In this document: positions 34,952 through 42,938 of the stretch, in pieces | Layout of the letters: each line of letters begins with the position of its first letter | How positions within the stretch are numbered: the stretch's first letter is position 1 | Assembly: GCF_000021945.1 (NCBI RefSeq) | Contig: NC_011831.1 | Location: 2,307,353 to 2,371,352, forward strand | Source: Chloroflexus aggregans DSM 9485 | GTDB lineage: Bacteria; Chloroflexota; Chloroflexia; Chloroflexales; Chloroflexaceae | Length of the DNA: 64,000 bases | Direction of reading: 5' to 3' | Program-made: the position numbers and the translations under genes | Notes under the pieces: generated by a model | Databases searched by the model: none | What the model saw: the letters and a program-made list of their open reading frames with translations, nothing else | Told to the model about the DNA's origin: nothing

Positions 34952-37180
34952 ATGACGACCACCGACCTGCTGGCCAACCTGAACCCACAACAACAACGCG
35001 CCGTAACCACTGTTACGGGGCCGGTATTGGTGTTGGCCGGGCCGGGTAGTGGCAAAACGCGCGTTCTCACCCACCGCATCGCCTACCTGATTGACGAAGT
35101 TGGCGTTGATCCGCTTCAGATTTTGGCCGTCACCTTCACCAACAAAGCGGCCCGCGAAATGCGCGAGCGCCTGATGGCACTGCTCGGCGAAGCCATCGCC
35201 CACGACCTGACCGTCGGGACCTTCCATTCCATCTGCGCTCGCTGGCTACGCCGTGATATTGTTCATCTGGGTCGTGAACGCGATTTTGTCATCTATGACA
35301 CCGATGATCAAGAACGCCTGCTCAAACGGGTATTGCGAGAGCTAAACCTCAACGAGAAACAACATCTACCCCGTGCCATTCTCAGTGCTATTTCGCATGC
35401 CAAGAACGAGCTTGTTGATCCAGAGGAGTTTGCCCGCCACGCACGCACCTATTTCGACGAGATAGTAGCACGCTGCTACGCCCGTTATCAAGCTCTCCTC
35501 TACGAAAGTAACGCACTCGACTTTGACGATCTCCTTGGCGAGACGGTGCGTTTGTTTAGCAACTATCCGGCGGTATTGGCCGAATATCACCAACGCTACC
35601 GCTTTTTGCTGGTTGATGAATATCAAGATACCAACCGTGCGCAGTATTTGCTGGTACGCGCGTTGGCCGAACGCGACCGTAATCTGTTCGTGGTTGGTGA
35701 TGAGGCGCAGAGCATCTATGCGTGGCGCGGGGCCGATATTCGCAACATTTTGCAATTCGAGCACGATTATCCCGATGCGACGGTGATCATGCTCGAACAA
35801 AATTATCGTAGTACGCAGGCAATCCTCGACGCTGCCCAAGCGCTGATCAACGCTAGTCCACAACGTAAGTATGCAAAACGGCTCTGGACGACAAACGGAA
35901 CGGGTGATCAGGTCGTGCTGTATGAAGCAGCGAATGATGAAGACGAAGCCGCGTTCGCCGTTAGTGAAATAATGCGCCTCATTGCCGAAGGCACAGCGCG
36001 GCCCGGTGATTGTGCAATTATGTACCGAATGAACGCACAATCGCGTCTGGTAGAAGAGGCGTTAATCCAGTCACACCTCCCCTATCAAGTAATCGGTGGG
36101 GTGCGCTTCTACGAGCGTAAAGAGGTGAAAGATGTGCTTGCCTACTTACGCCTGGTCGCGAATCCCTACGACAGTGTGAGTCTGCAACGAGTGATCAATT
36201 GGCCGGGACGCGGGATTGGCGAACGCACGGTCAACGAATTACTTGTGTGGGCAACTCGGCTTGGTGTCCCACTGTATCAGGCGCTCAGTGAACTGGCCGA
36301 TGAGACGACCGAATACCCTTTTGCTGCACGCGCACGAAACGCACTGCTCGATTTTTACCGGCTCATCGGCGAATTTCACAGCCTTCGCCAACGCATGCCG
36401 CTTGGTGAACTGATCGATTACCTGTTGATGCGCATCGAAGCTCAAGCGACATTGTATCAAGAGTACGAAGCGGAGGAAGCCGAAGATCGCTGGCGCAACG
36501 TGCAAGAGTTGCGCAACGCAGCGATCAATTACGCTAATCTACCGATTGAACATCAATTAGCAGCATTTCTCGAAGATATTGCGTTGGTCGCCGATACCGA
36601 CACGCTCGACCGCAACAATGATGTGGTGACGTGCATCACCCTCCATCAGGCCAAAGGTCTTGAGTTTCCGTATGTCTTTGTGCTTGGGGTAGAAGAGGGC
36701 TTACTTCCGCACAGTCGGTCTACCAATGATCGCAACCAACTGGAAGAAGAACGACGCTTGCTCTACGTGGGAATGACGCGGGCGCAACGCCGGTTGTATC
36801 TCAGCTATGCGGCCCAACGTGCGATGTTTGGCCGTGTAACGGTTTGTTCCCGTTCTCGCTTTTTGGCCGATATTCCCCCAACGTCACTCAAACTCTTGCG
36901 CCGCCGTGGCTATCGTGCTGTGACCGTCTCCCAGACCACGATGTTCAACCAACGCATGTTGACCCCTGATCATCACGATAAGCGCACGACACCACTGCCC
37001 CTACCGCGTCAAGCTGCCTTCGTCCCCGGTCAGCGCGTCTATCACGCAACCTTTGGTGAAGGTATTGTCGTCAGTAGTCGCCTGATCGAAGGCGACGAAG
37101 AGGTAACCGTTCGCTTTGCCGACCGTGAGCGGCGGTTGCTGGCCAGCTTTGCCCGTCTCCAACCACTCACGGACGGATAA
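34952..37180 (+). CDS. pcrA: ATP-dependent DNA helicase PcrA/UvrD
   Basis: A 742-residue superfamily 1A helicase that unwinds DNA 3' to 5' in excision and mismatch repair and clears RecA. Motifs in order: Q-motif LNPQQQRAV, motif I LAGPGSGKTRVL, Ia AVTFTNKAAREMRERL, II LLVDEYQDTN (about residue 219), III VVGDEAQSIYAWRGAD, IV LEQNYRS, V ITLHQAKGLEFPYVFV and VI RLLYVGMTRAQ. The C-terminal PcrA/UvrD Tudor-like tail, VYHATFGEGIVVSS, binds RNA polymerase in homologues. It overlaps the convergent LysR gene by 14 bp at the 3' ends. Confidence 0.97.
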   Translation: MTTTDLLANLNPQQQRAVTTVTGPVLVLAGPGSGKTRVLTHRIAYLIDEVGVDPLQILAVTFTNKAAREMRERLMALLGEAIAHDLTVGTFHSICARWLRRDIVHLGRERDFVIYDTDDQERLLKRVLRELNLNEKQHLPRAILSAISHAKNELVDPEEFARHARTYFDEIVARCYARYQALLYESNALDFDDLLGETVRLFSNYPAVLAEYHQRYRFLLVDEYQDTNRAQYLLVRALAERDRNLFVVGDEAQSIYAWRGADIRNILQFEHDYPDATVIMLEQNYRSTQAILDAAQALINASPQRKYAKRLWTTNGTGDQVVLYEAANDEDEAAFAVSEIMRLIAEGTARPGDCAIMYRMNAQSRLVEEALIQSHLPYQVIGGVRFYERKEVKDVLAYLRLVANPYDSVSLQRVINWPGRGIGERTVNELLVWATRLGVPLYQALSELADETTEYPFAARARNALLDFYRLIGEFHSLRQRMPLGELIDYLLMRIEAQATLYQEYEAEEAEDRWRNVQELRNAAINYANLPIEHQLAAFLEDIALVADTDTLDRNNDVVTCITLHQAKGLEFPYVFVLGVEEGLLPHSRSTNDRNQLEEERRLLYVGMTRAQRRLYLSYAAQRAMFGRVTVCSRSRFLADIPPTSLKLLRRRGYRAVTVSQTTMFNQRMLTPDHHDKRTTPLPLPRQAAFVPGQRVYHATFGEGIVVSSRLIEGDEEVTVRFADRERRLLASFARLQPLTDG

Positions 37181-38072
37181 GCGTTCCTAGCGGACGTTGT
37201 TGCAGTTCGCTCACCAAAAACTCACGGAGCGCGCGTGCAGCAGGTGAAGCGGTGCGATCGCTCCGCCAGACCAGACCCAACGAGCGAGTCAGGGTCTGAT
37301 CGCAGATGGTCAAACTGACCACGCCATGAAAACCGGCCACTGCCAGCGCCGGCACTAGAGCAATTCCCAACCCGGCGGCGACAAATCGTACAAGTGTTTC
37401 GGTCTCGCCACCCTCCATCACTGTCTGCGGGGTAAAACCGGCATCACGGCACGCCTTCAGCGTTGCTTCGCGCAACTCATAGCTTGCCGGTGAGAGAATC
37501 CAACGTTCGTTACGCAACTCGGCCATCGCCACCTCGTTGCGCCCGGCCAGCGGGTGATGCGGGCTAACAATCAACACCAGCGGTTCATTGAGCAACGGTG
37601 TCACCGTCAACGCTTCATCGCTCACCGGCAACGCCACGACCGCCAGATCGGTCAAACCCGACTCAAGCAGATCGAGCAACGACTGAATCCCAGCCTCGTG
37701 CAAGCGCAAGGTAATCCCCGGATACCGCTGATGAAACGCCGTCAGCAGCGGCGGCAGTAAATGCGCACCGACGGTAGGTGGTGCGCCAATTGCCACTCGT
37801 CCGGCCTTCAAGCCAACTCGTTCGGCCATTGCAGCGCGTGCCTCTTCGACCTGAGCCAATACCGCTCGTGCATACGGCAACAATGCCTCACCGGCTTCGG
37901 TCAGGCGAAGGCTACGCCCCACCCGGTCGAACAGTGTAATACCCAACTCCCGTTCAAGTTGGCTAATCTGCTTGCTCAGCGCCGGCTGCGCGATGTGTAA
38001 TTCGGCCGCTGCGCGCGTCACATGTGAATGGCGGGCCACAGCCTCAAAATAACGTAAATGACGAAGTTCCAT
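37167..38072 (-). CDS. LysR-family transcriptional regulator
   Basis: A 301-residue LysR-type regulator. The N-terminal winged helix-turn-helix reads MELRHLRYFEAVARHSHVT, then RAAAELHIAQPALSKQISQLE and LFDRVGRSLRLTEAGEALL. A linker helix and a two-lobe effector-binding domain (VAIGAPPTVGAHLLPPLL, VRFVAAGLGIALVPALA) follow, CynR/CbbR-like in general pattern. It is divergent from the sensor-kinase gene. The intervening DNA carries two adjacent dyads, one with the classic T-N11-A form, so it probably regulates itself and possibly the kinase. The co-inducer is unknown. Confidence 0.95.
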   Translation of the reverse strand: MELRHLRYFEAVARHSHVTRAAAELHIAQPALSKQISQLERELGITLFDRVGRSLRLTEAGEALLPYARAVLAQVEEARAAMAERVGLKAGRVAIGAPPTVGAHLLPPLLTAFHQRYPGITLRLHEAGIQSLLDLLESGLTDLAVVALPVSDEALTVTPLLNEPLVLIVSPHHPLAGRNEVAMAELRNERWILSPASYELREATLKACRDAGFTPQTVMEGGETETLVRFVAAGLGIALVPALAVAGFHGVVSLTICDQTLTRSLGLVWRSDRTASPAARALREFLVSELQQRPLGTLIRP

Positions 38073-38106
38073 CGCAAAACCCTTTTGTTTGGAGCATCAT
38101 CCTGTA

Positions 38107-38131
38107 TGGTATCATACCAGATACGAGTATC
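38107..38131. promoter_or_regulatory. Tandem dyads, probable LysR operator
   Basis: TGGTAT-C-ATACCA (38107-38119) is a perfect dyad of the T-N11-A type. GATAC-GA-GTATC (38120-38131) follows immediately. Both lie 35-60 bp upstream of the LysR ATG. Confidence 0.6.
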
Positions 38132-38222
38132 AACGATATGCGTTGCAGCATTATCCACGAACGACTATAATCGGAACAGCAGATTCGCAGCGGAAGCGTC
38201 AGCAGCGCAGGAGAGTTCAGTC

Positions 38223-39284
38223 GTGGCAGGCGAAGAAGTTCAACAGCAGATCACTACAGCAATCCAAACGTACCGCGAAGAGATCGACCGCATTCGCCGT
38301 GAGCTTAACGAGGTTGAATCGTTGCTGCGACAAGGCATGGCTGAAGTCGACAAACTCTCGATGCGCGAAACTTCGATTGCCAATCGCGTGCGCGATCTCG
38401 ATGTCAATCTCGAACGGTACGAGAAGACCGATATCAAGACGTTTTATACCACATTGATCGAAGTGCAAATGCGCTTACAAACCATGCGGGCCCAGGTCGA
38501 GCAACTCCAAACGCGCCGCGAGACGTTACGGGACCGCCAGAGTTTAATCGGTGAGTTCGTTGAATTGCTCGAAGCAGCGGCGGCGCAATTGGAGCGCAGT
38601 GCCAAGATCGTCGATCTGCCGTTCGATCCACAGACCATGATCGCCAACATCATCCAATCGCAAGAGAGCGAACGGTTACGCATTTCCCTGCAAATGCACG
38701 ACGGCCCGGCGCAGGCAATGAGTAACCTCGTGTTGCGGGCCGAAATTTGCCAACGTCTCCTCGATCGCGATCTCGATCAAGCTCGCGCCGAATTAGTAGC
38801 GCTGAAGAATGCCGTCAATAACACGTTACAAGAGACGCGCAAATTCATCTTCGATCTGCGGCCAATGACCCTCGACGACCTTGGGCTAGTTCCAACCCTA
38901 CGTCGCTACGTTGCGCAAATCTCCGAGAAACACAAGATCGATCTAAACTTGATGATACAAAATCTTGATCAACGCCTGCCCGGTCACTACGAAGTGACGA
39001 TCTTCCGCTTCATTCAAGAAGCGATTAATAACGTAGTGCGCCATTCCGGGGCGACCCAAGCCCGGATCATGCTCGATAACAGCGATAATACCTTGCACAT
39101 CCTGATTGAGGATAACGGCAGTGGCTTTGCCGTGCAAGACGCGATTGCCAGCGCTGGCACGCGCAAGAATATGGGTTTGGCCAACATGCGCCAGCAGATC
39201 GAGGTCTTGCTCCAAGGCGAGTTCGGCATCGAGAGCACGATCGGGCGGGGAACGCGGGTCGCAGCGACGATTCCGTTGCCGTAA
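38223..39284 (+). CDS. DegS/NarL-partner type cytosolic sensor histidine kinase
   Basis: A 353-residue kinase without membrane segments. A long N-terminal coiled coil (about 1-135) is followed by HisKA_3 with the phosphoacceptor His159 in LQMHDGPAQAMSNL and by a HATPase domain (FRFIQEAINNVVRHSGATQ, LIEDNGSGF, GLANMRQQIEVLLQGEFGIES). All catalytic boxes look intact, in contrast to the degenerate sensor at 10.2 kb. The GTG at 38223 is chosen because AGGAGAG lies 7 nt upstream; the frame extends to 38058 but that part crosses the LysR operator region. No response regulator gene is adjacent, so it is an orphan in this window. Confidence 0.9.
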   Translation: MAGEEVQQQITTAIQTYREEIDRIRRELNEVESLLRQGMAEVDKLSMRETSIANRVRDLDVNLERYEKTDIKTFYTTLIEVQMRLQTMRAQVEQLQTRRETLRDRQSLIGEFVELLEAAAAQLERSAKIVDLPFDPQTMIANIIQSQESERLRISLQMHDGPAQAMSNLVLRAEICQRLLDRDLDQARAELVALKNAVNNTLQETRKFIFDLRPMTLDDLGLVPTLRRYVAQISEKHKIDLNLMIQNLDQRLPGHYEVTIFRFIQEAINNVVRHSGATQARIMLDNSDNTLHILIEDNGSGFAVQDAIASAGTRKNMGLANMRQQIEVLLQGEFGIESTIGRGTRVAATIPLP

Positions 39285-39294
39285 GGGGTGTGAA

Positions 39295-40809
39295 GTGAAA
39301 ATAAAAACTATCTTTGAAGAACGATTAAAGGTAGTAAATATATATTTCCTATTACCGATTTTTTTGGTGCTATGGAATACACTGCTGGATCCATTACGCC
39401 GACTTGATCTTTGGTGGCATATAAAAGTTGGTGAGATTATTCTTGCCAGTAGTCGAATACCAAAAACTGATATATTTTCGTTTACTGAATATGGTAAAGA
39501 ATTTGCCTATCCTAATTGGTTAGCTGAAATTATCTTCTTTATTGTTTTAAGCATTGGCGGTATAGAATGGTTAGTTGCACTTAACGCGCTTATTGTTGTC
39601 TTGACATTTCTCGTAGTTCTGAAAACCGCTTTTGTTACTAAGGTAAATCCTCGATTGTTTGCTGTATTTATGTTAGTTCCTGCAATATCCTTTACAATGT
39701 ATAGTAATCTCCGAACTCAAACATTTGCTTTTTTATTTTTGGCTCTGTTTATATTTGTTTTGTTGAGTTATCGATTGAAAAGTAAAAAATATATTTGGTT
39801 TTTACCAATACTTATGATTGTGTGGGTGAATATTCATGGATCGTATATTATTGGCCTTAGCGTTGTTGCTGTCTTCCTGGGTGGGGAGAGTTTTCGTTAT
39901 ATTATGCGCAAATGGACGAACGATCACGATACGCTTGATCAATCAGCAATAGTTCGTTTAGGTGCAGTTTTATTTCTAGTTATTGTTGCTACACTTATCA
40001 ATCCGTATGGTGGTGACATATACCGATATGTACAGCAAGTAGGCTCTGATCCATCATCACAGATGTTTGTTACCGAATGGCAGCCGCCAAAAATTACTAA
40101 CATTCAACACGTTGTGGCTTTTTATCTTCCTGTCTTGATGACAACTCTGATTTTTATCTACAGTCGCTCCAAGCCGGATTTGACCGAGATCATTCTCTTT
40201 GGAGGATTCACGCTTTTTGGCTTCACTGCAGTGCGTAATGGGATCTGGTTCACCATCGCTATGACGCCGATAGCCGCACGACATCTTGTCCATATCCCTG
40301 TACCACTGATAGCTTATCGACGCAATGCGACCGATTCCCTACGACCTTTCGAGGCGCCTGTTACTGCTAGTGTGCTCTTCATCCTTGTTGTAATAACTGT
40401 GCTGTTCAGCCCTTGGGTACGTCCTCATCTCGGCGTCGCAGTCCTGCGTCCATCGCTTGTCGATGAGCAGATTCCACTTGAAGCATTTGCCTATATTGAA
40501 CAGCACGGGATTAGTGGACGTATGTTTCATCATCAAGATTTTGGTGACTATATTATTTGGCGGTTGTGGCCACAACTGTATACATTTATCGATGGTAGAG
40601 TTCATCTTTTCTCACTCGATGTCGTGCATGACTATTTGAATGCGATTGCGGGCAGGGAGTGGGAAAGAATAATGGATAAGTATCAAATATCTTATATCTT
40701 TTTACCAAAATCCGATCAAATCCCGCTGTTAGCCATTGTTCAGCAATCTTCTAATTGGCGGATAATTTTTGAAGACCGAAAAAGTATTATTTTCCAAAAA
40801 TTAAACTAG
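39295..40809 (+). CDS. AT-rich polytopic membrane protein (GT-C/PMT-like architecture)
   Basis: A 504-residue protein with about eleven hydrophobic segments and a C-terminal soluble part (~390-504). Near the N-terminus is DLWWHIKVGEIILASSRIPK, then DIFSFTEYG and NWLAEIIFFI. This layout, with an early Asp/His loop after TM1, recalls the first external loop of GT-C glycosyltransferases, but I cannot assign a family firmly. The GTG at 39295 has AAGGGGTG upstream; the frame to 39106 lies within the kinase gene. The first ~700 bp are strikingly AT-rich (one 60-base line at 39301 has 14 G/C, against 37 at 38701), while the 3' third returns towards normal. This suggests transfer or mosaic origin. 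It probably sits in the kinase transcript. Confidence 0.75.
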   Translation: MKIKTIFEERLKVVNIYFLLPIFLVLWNTLLDPLRRLDLWWHIKVGEIILASSRIPKTDIFSFTEYGKEFAYPNWLAEIIFFIVLSIGGIEWLVALNALIVVLTFLVVLKTAFVTKVNPRLFAVFMLVPAISFTMYSNLRTQTFAFLFLALFIFVLLSYRLKSKKYIWFLPILMIVWVNIHGSYIIGLSVVAVFLGGESFRYIMRKWTNDHDTLDQSAIVRLGAVLFLVIVATLINPYGGDIYRYVQQVGSDPSSQMFVTEWQPPKITNIQHVVAFYLPVLMTTLIFIYSRSKPDLTEIILFGGFTLFGFTAVRNGIWFTIAMTPIAARHLVHIPVPLIAYRRNATDSLRPFEAPVTASVLFILVVITVLFSPWVRPHLGVAVLRPSLVDEQIPLEAFAYIEQHGISGRMFHHQDFGDYIIWRLWPQLYTFIDGRVHLFSLDVVHDYLNAIAGREWERIMDKYQISYIFLPKSDQIPLLAIVQQSSNWRIIFEDRKSIIFQKLN

Positions 40810-41075
40810 ATGTCTTTGTTTATTAATTGGTAAAAGCTCTACGATCTCGAAATAATCATAATGTGCAAGGATATGGAGACATAAACAATAATCTGTAGTA
40901 GAAAATGCTATCCTTGGTCATGGATTATCGTTGTCAATCAGTTAGATTTCTGAATAATAAAACCTTTTGTAAGTTGCAATTTTACAAAATTGTCATCTCT
41001 CCATAGGATGAAAGTCACGCTAAGAAGCATTATTTGACGAAAGAGGTACCGGTCGAAAATAGTACTCTCTGGCTA
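40810..41075. other. AT-rich intergenic stretch with nested palindromes
   Basis: No ORF of note. TTTTGTAA (40965-40972) is inverted at 40982-40989. Overlapping it, CAATTTT and AAAATTG (40977-40983 and 40986-40992) form a second dyad with a 2-nt centre. These could be a weak terminator or a binding site. Confidence 0.5.
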
Positions 41076-41104
41076 TTGGTTTTTCATCCCCTAACGATTA
41101 TACT
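41076..41104 (+). promoter_or_regulatory. Promoter of the Flp pilin gene
   Basis: TTGGTT, 17 nt, TATACT. The predicted start is near 41110-41112, right at the base of the following hairpin. Confidence 0.7.
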
Positions 41105-41109
41105 AAGAA

Positions 41110-41130
41110 CCGTGGAGAGTTACTCCACGG
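41110..41130 (+). promoter_or_regulatory. 5'-terminal mRNA hairpin of the pilin transcript
   Basis: CCGTGGAG (41110-41117) pairs perfectly with CTCCACGG (41123-41130) around a 5-nt loop, at the predicted 5' end and 36 nt before the start codon. Such terminal stems protect mRNAs from 5'-end-dependent decay. Confidence 0.65.
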
Positions 41131-41166
41131 TATAGTTCAACCGCACTAGTCTTCAGGAGGAACACA

Positions 41167-41325
41167 ATGCTTCGCAGCTTCTTCGCCAAGGAAGAGGGCC
41201 AGGGTCTGGTGGAGTACGCACTCATCCTCGTTCTGATCGCCGTCGTCGTGATCGGCGCTCTGACCGCCCTGGGCACCAACATCAGTGGCCTGTTCTCCCA
41301 GCTCGCTGACACCATCCAGCCGTAA
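41167..41325 (+). CDS. flp: Flp/Fap-type pilin
   Basis: A 52-residue type IVb pilin precursor, too short for most ORF calls. MLRSFFAKEEGQGLVEYALILVL is a class-typical leader: cleavage after Gly11 would leave Glu16 as the +5 residue, followed by Tyr (the GxGLVEYAL signature) and a hydrophobic helix (LILVLIAVVVIGALTALG). AGGAGG lies 6 nt before the ATG. It has its own promoter, a 5' hairpin and a 13-bp terminator, and its codons are strongly GC-biased, all signs of high expression. Assembly genes (tad/cpa) and a prepilin peptidase are not nearby. It contrasts sharply with the AT-rich DNA just upstream. Confidence 0.93.
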   Translation: MLRSFFAKEEGQGLVEYALILVLIAVVVIGALTALGTNISGLFSQLADTIQP

Positions 41326-41347
41326 TCCTCGTACAAGAACTTTCGCT

Positions 41348-41384
41348 CCTGCACCCGACCTCTTCGGTCGGGTGCAGGTTTTTT
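41348..41384 (+). terminator. Strong intrinsic terminator of the pilin gene
   Basis: A perfect 13-bp stem (41348-41360 with 41366-41378), a TCTTC loop and six Ts (41379-41384). Confidence 0.95.
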
Positions 41385-41464
41385 GTGCCGACCACCGTCG
41401 TTTCCACCTATCCCAGAGTGCGGTAGAATGCTAGCGGTGACGATACAGTGACGCGAGGTGGGCA

Positions 41465-42901
41465 GTGGCAGAACAACGGAAATGGTGGGCGCTGGCAGCG
41501 GTTGGAAGTGGTGTGTTGGTTTCGACCATTGATGGCTCGATTGTCAATATTGCTCTCAACACGCTGGTGCAAGCGTTTCAAAGTAACTTGAATGTGGTCG
41601 AGTGGGTGGTGCTCGGTTACCTGCTAACACTCGCTTGCACCCTCTTGATTATGGGGCGCTTGGGCGATATGTACGGTAAGCGCCGGATCTACCTGATCGG
41701 GTTTACTCTCTTTACCGTCGCCTCGTTGCTCTGTGCGACGGCACCGTCGATTTGGGCGCTGATCGGGTTCCGGGTGTTGCAAGGTATTGGCGCGGCGATG
41801 GTGCAAGCGGTGGGGCCGGCGCTACTGGTGACGGCCTTTCCACCATCGCAACGCGGGATGGCGCTTGGTGCAATTGGTTCGTTTGTGGCTGCCGGCATCC
41901 TGATCGGCCCCGCTTTGGGTGGTATTCTCTTGCGCTACGTTGGCTGGGAGGCGATCTTTTTTGTCAATCTACCGATTGGTGTGCTTGGTTGGTGGCTTGT
42001 CCTGCGCTCGATACCCCCCGATCGACCGGCGCGTCCCGGTCAACGCTTCGATCTAGTTGGGGCCGGATTGATGGCGTTTGCGCTGTTTTGCTTGCTGCTC
42101 GGTCTGACGGAGGGGCCGTTGTGGGGTTGGGATGACGTGCGAGTAATCGGGTTGTTCGGGACGGCATTCGTGGGCGGTGTGGTGTTTGTGGTGTGGGAAT
42201 GGTTTACCCCACAGCCTATGCTCAATCTGCGCATCTTCCGGCGGTTGGCCTTTTCGCTGAATCTGCTCGCGTCATTCGTGCTCTTTCTCGGCATCTCCTT
42301 TAATCTGTTGCTGACTCCGCTCTTCTTTCAGTTGGTCTACCAATTCGATCTGCAACGCACCGGCTTTATGCTGATGGCCCTGCCGATAGCGCTTTCGTTA
42401 ACGTCGCCACTCAGTGGTCGGTTGTCGGATCGGTTTGGTCCACGTGGATTGACAATCACCGGTTTGGTAACTGCGGCAATAGCTCTGATGGGCTTGAGTA
42501 TGAGTACCATCACGACACCGTCGGCTCAAACGTTGGCGTTTCTGGTTCTGTTAGGTGTTGGGGTAGGCCTCTTTCAAAGCCCAAACAATAGCACGATTCT
42601 GGGCAATGCTCCGCCTGAAGCGCTGGGTGTGGCGAGCGGGTTGTTGGCGGTGGTGCGGACAGTAGGGCAGACCGGTGGGATCGCGCTGGCCGGCGCGATC
42701 TGGGCGTCGCAGATTTTTGCCTTGAACGGCGGCCCGATTACGCCGATTACCGCAGCGCCGCCGCTGATCTTGGCCGGCGGCTATGATGTAGCGATGCGCG
42801 TGGCAGCGCTGTTGGCGCTGATTGCGATCGTGCCTTCGTTGGCCGGCGGGCGGGCGTTGCAACGCCAGCTTGCTGCCGCCGGGAGACCGGTGGCTGATTG
42901 A
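41465..42901 (+). CDS. MFS drug exporter, DHA2 (14-TM) family
   Basis: A 478-residue proton-coupled exporter of the EmrB/QacA type. Landmarks are STIDGSIVNIALNTLVQAF in TM1 (motif D1), MGRLGDMYGKRRIYLIGF (motif A), VLQGIGAAMVQAVGPALL (motif C region) and a second motif-A-like SGRLSDRFGPRGL. The GTG at 41465 is preceded by GAGGTG; no ATG fits. It is located after the pilin terminator and forms a transcript with the lipoprotein gene 37 nt downstream. The substrate is unknown; no regulator gene is adjacent. Confidence 0.92.
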   Translation: MAEQRKWWALAAVGSGVLVSTIDGSIVNIALNTLVQAFQSNLNVVEWVVLGYLLTLACTLLIMGRLGDMYGKRRIYLIGFTLFTVASLLCATAPSIWALIGFRVLQGIGAAMVQAVGPALLVTAFPPSQRGMALGAIGSFVAAGILIGPALGGILLRYVGWEAIFFVNLPIGVLGWWLVLRSIPPDRPARPGQRFDLVGAGLMAFALFCLLLGLTEGPLWGWDDVRVIGLFGTAFVGGVVFVVWEWFTPQPMLNLRIFRRLAFSLNLLASFVLFLGISFNLLLTPLFFQLVYQFDLQRTGFMLMALPIALSLTSPLSGRLSDRFGPRGLTITGLVTAAIALMGLSMSTITTPSAQTLAFLVLLGVGVGLFQSPNNSTILGNAPPEALGVASGLLAVVRTVGQTGGIALAGAIWASQIFALNGGPITPITAAPPLILAGGYDVAMRVAALLALIAIVPSLAGGRALQRQLAAAGRPVAD

Positions 42902-42938
42902 ACGTGCGCTGATGTTTGATAGATGTGGAGGGTTGTCC

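Noticed and set aside
39106-39294. N-terminal extension of the AT-rich membrane protein into the kinase gene
   Set aside because: The segment is the out-of-frame reading of the kinase C-terminus; the GTG at 39295 with AAGGGGTG is the better start.
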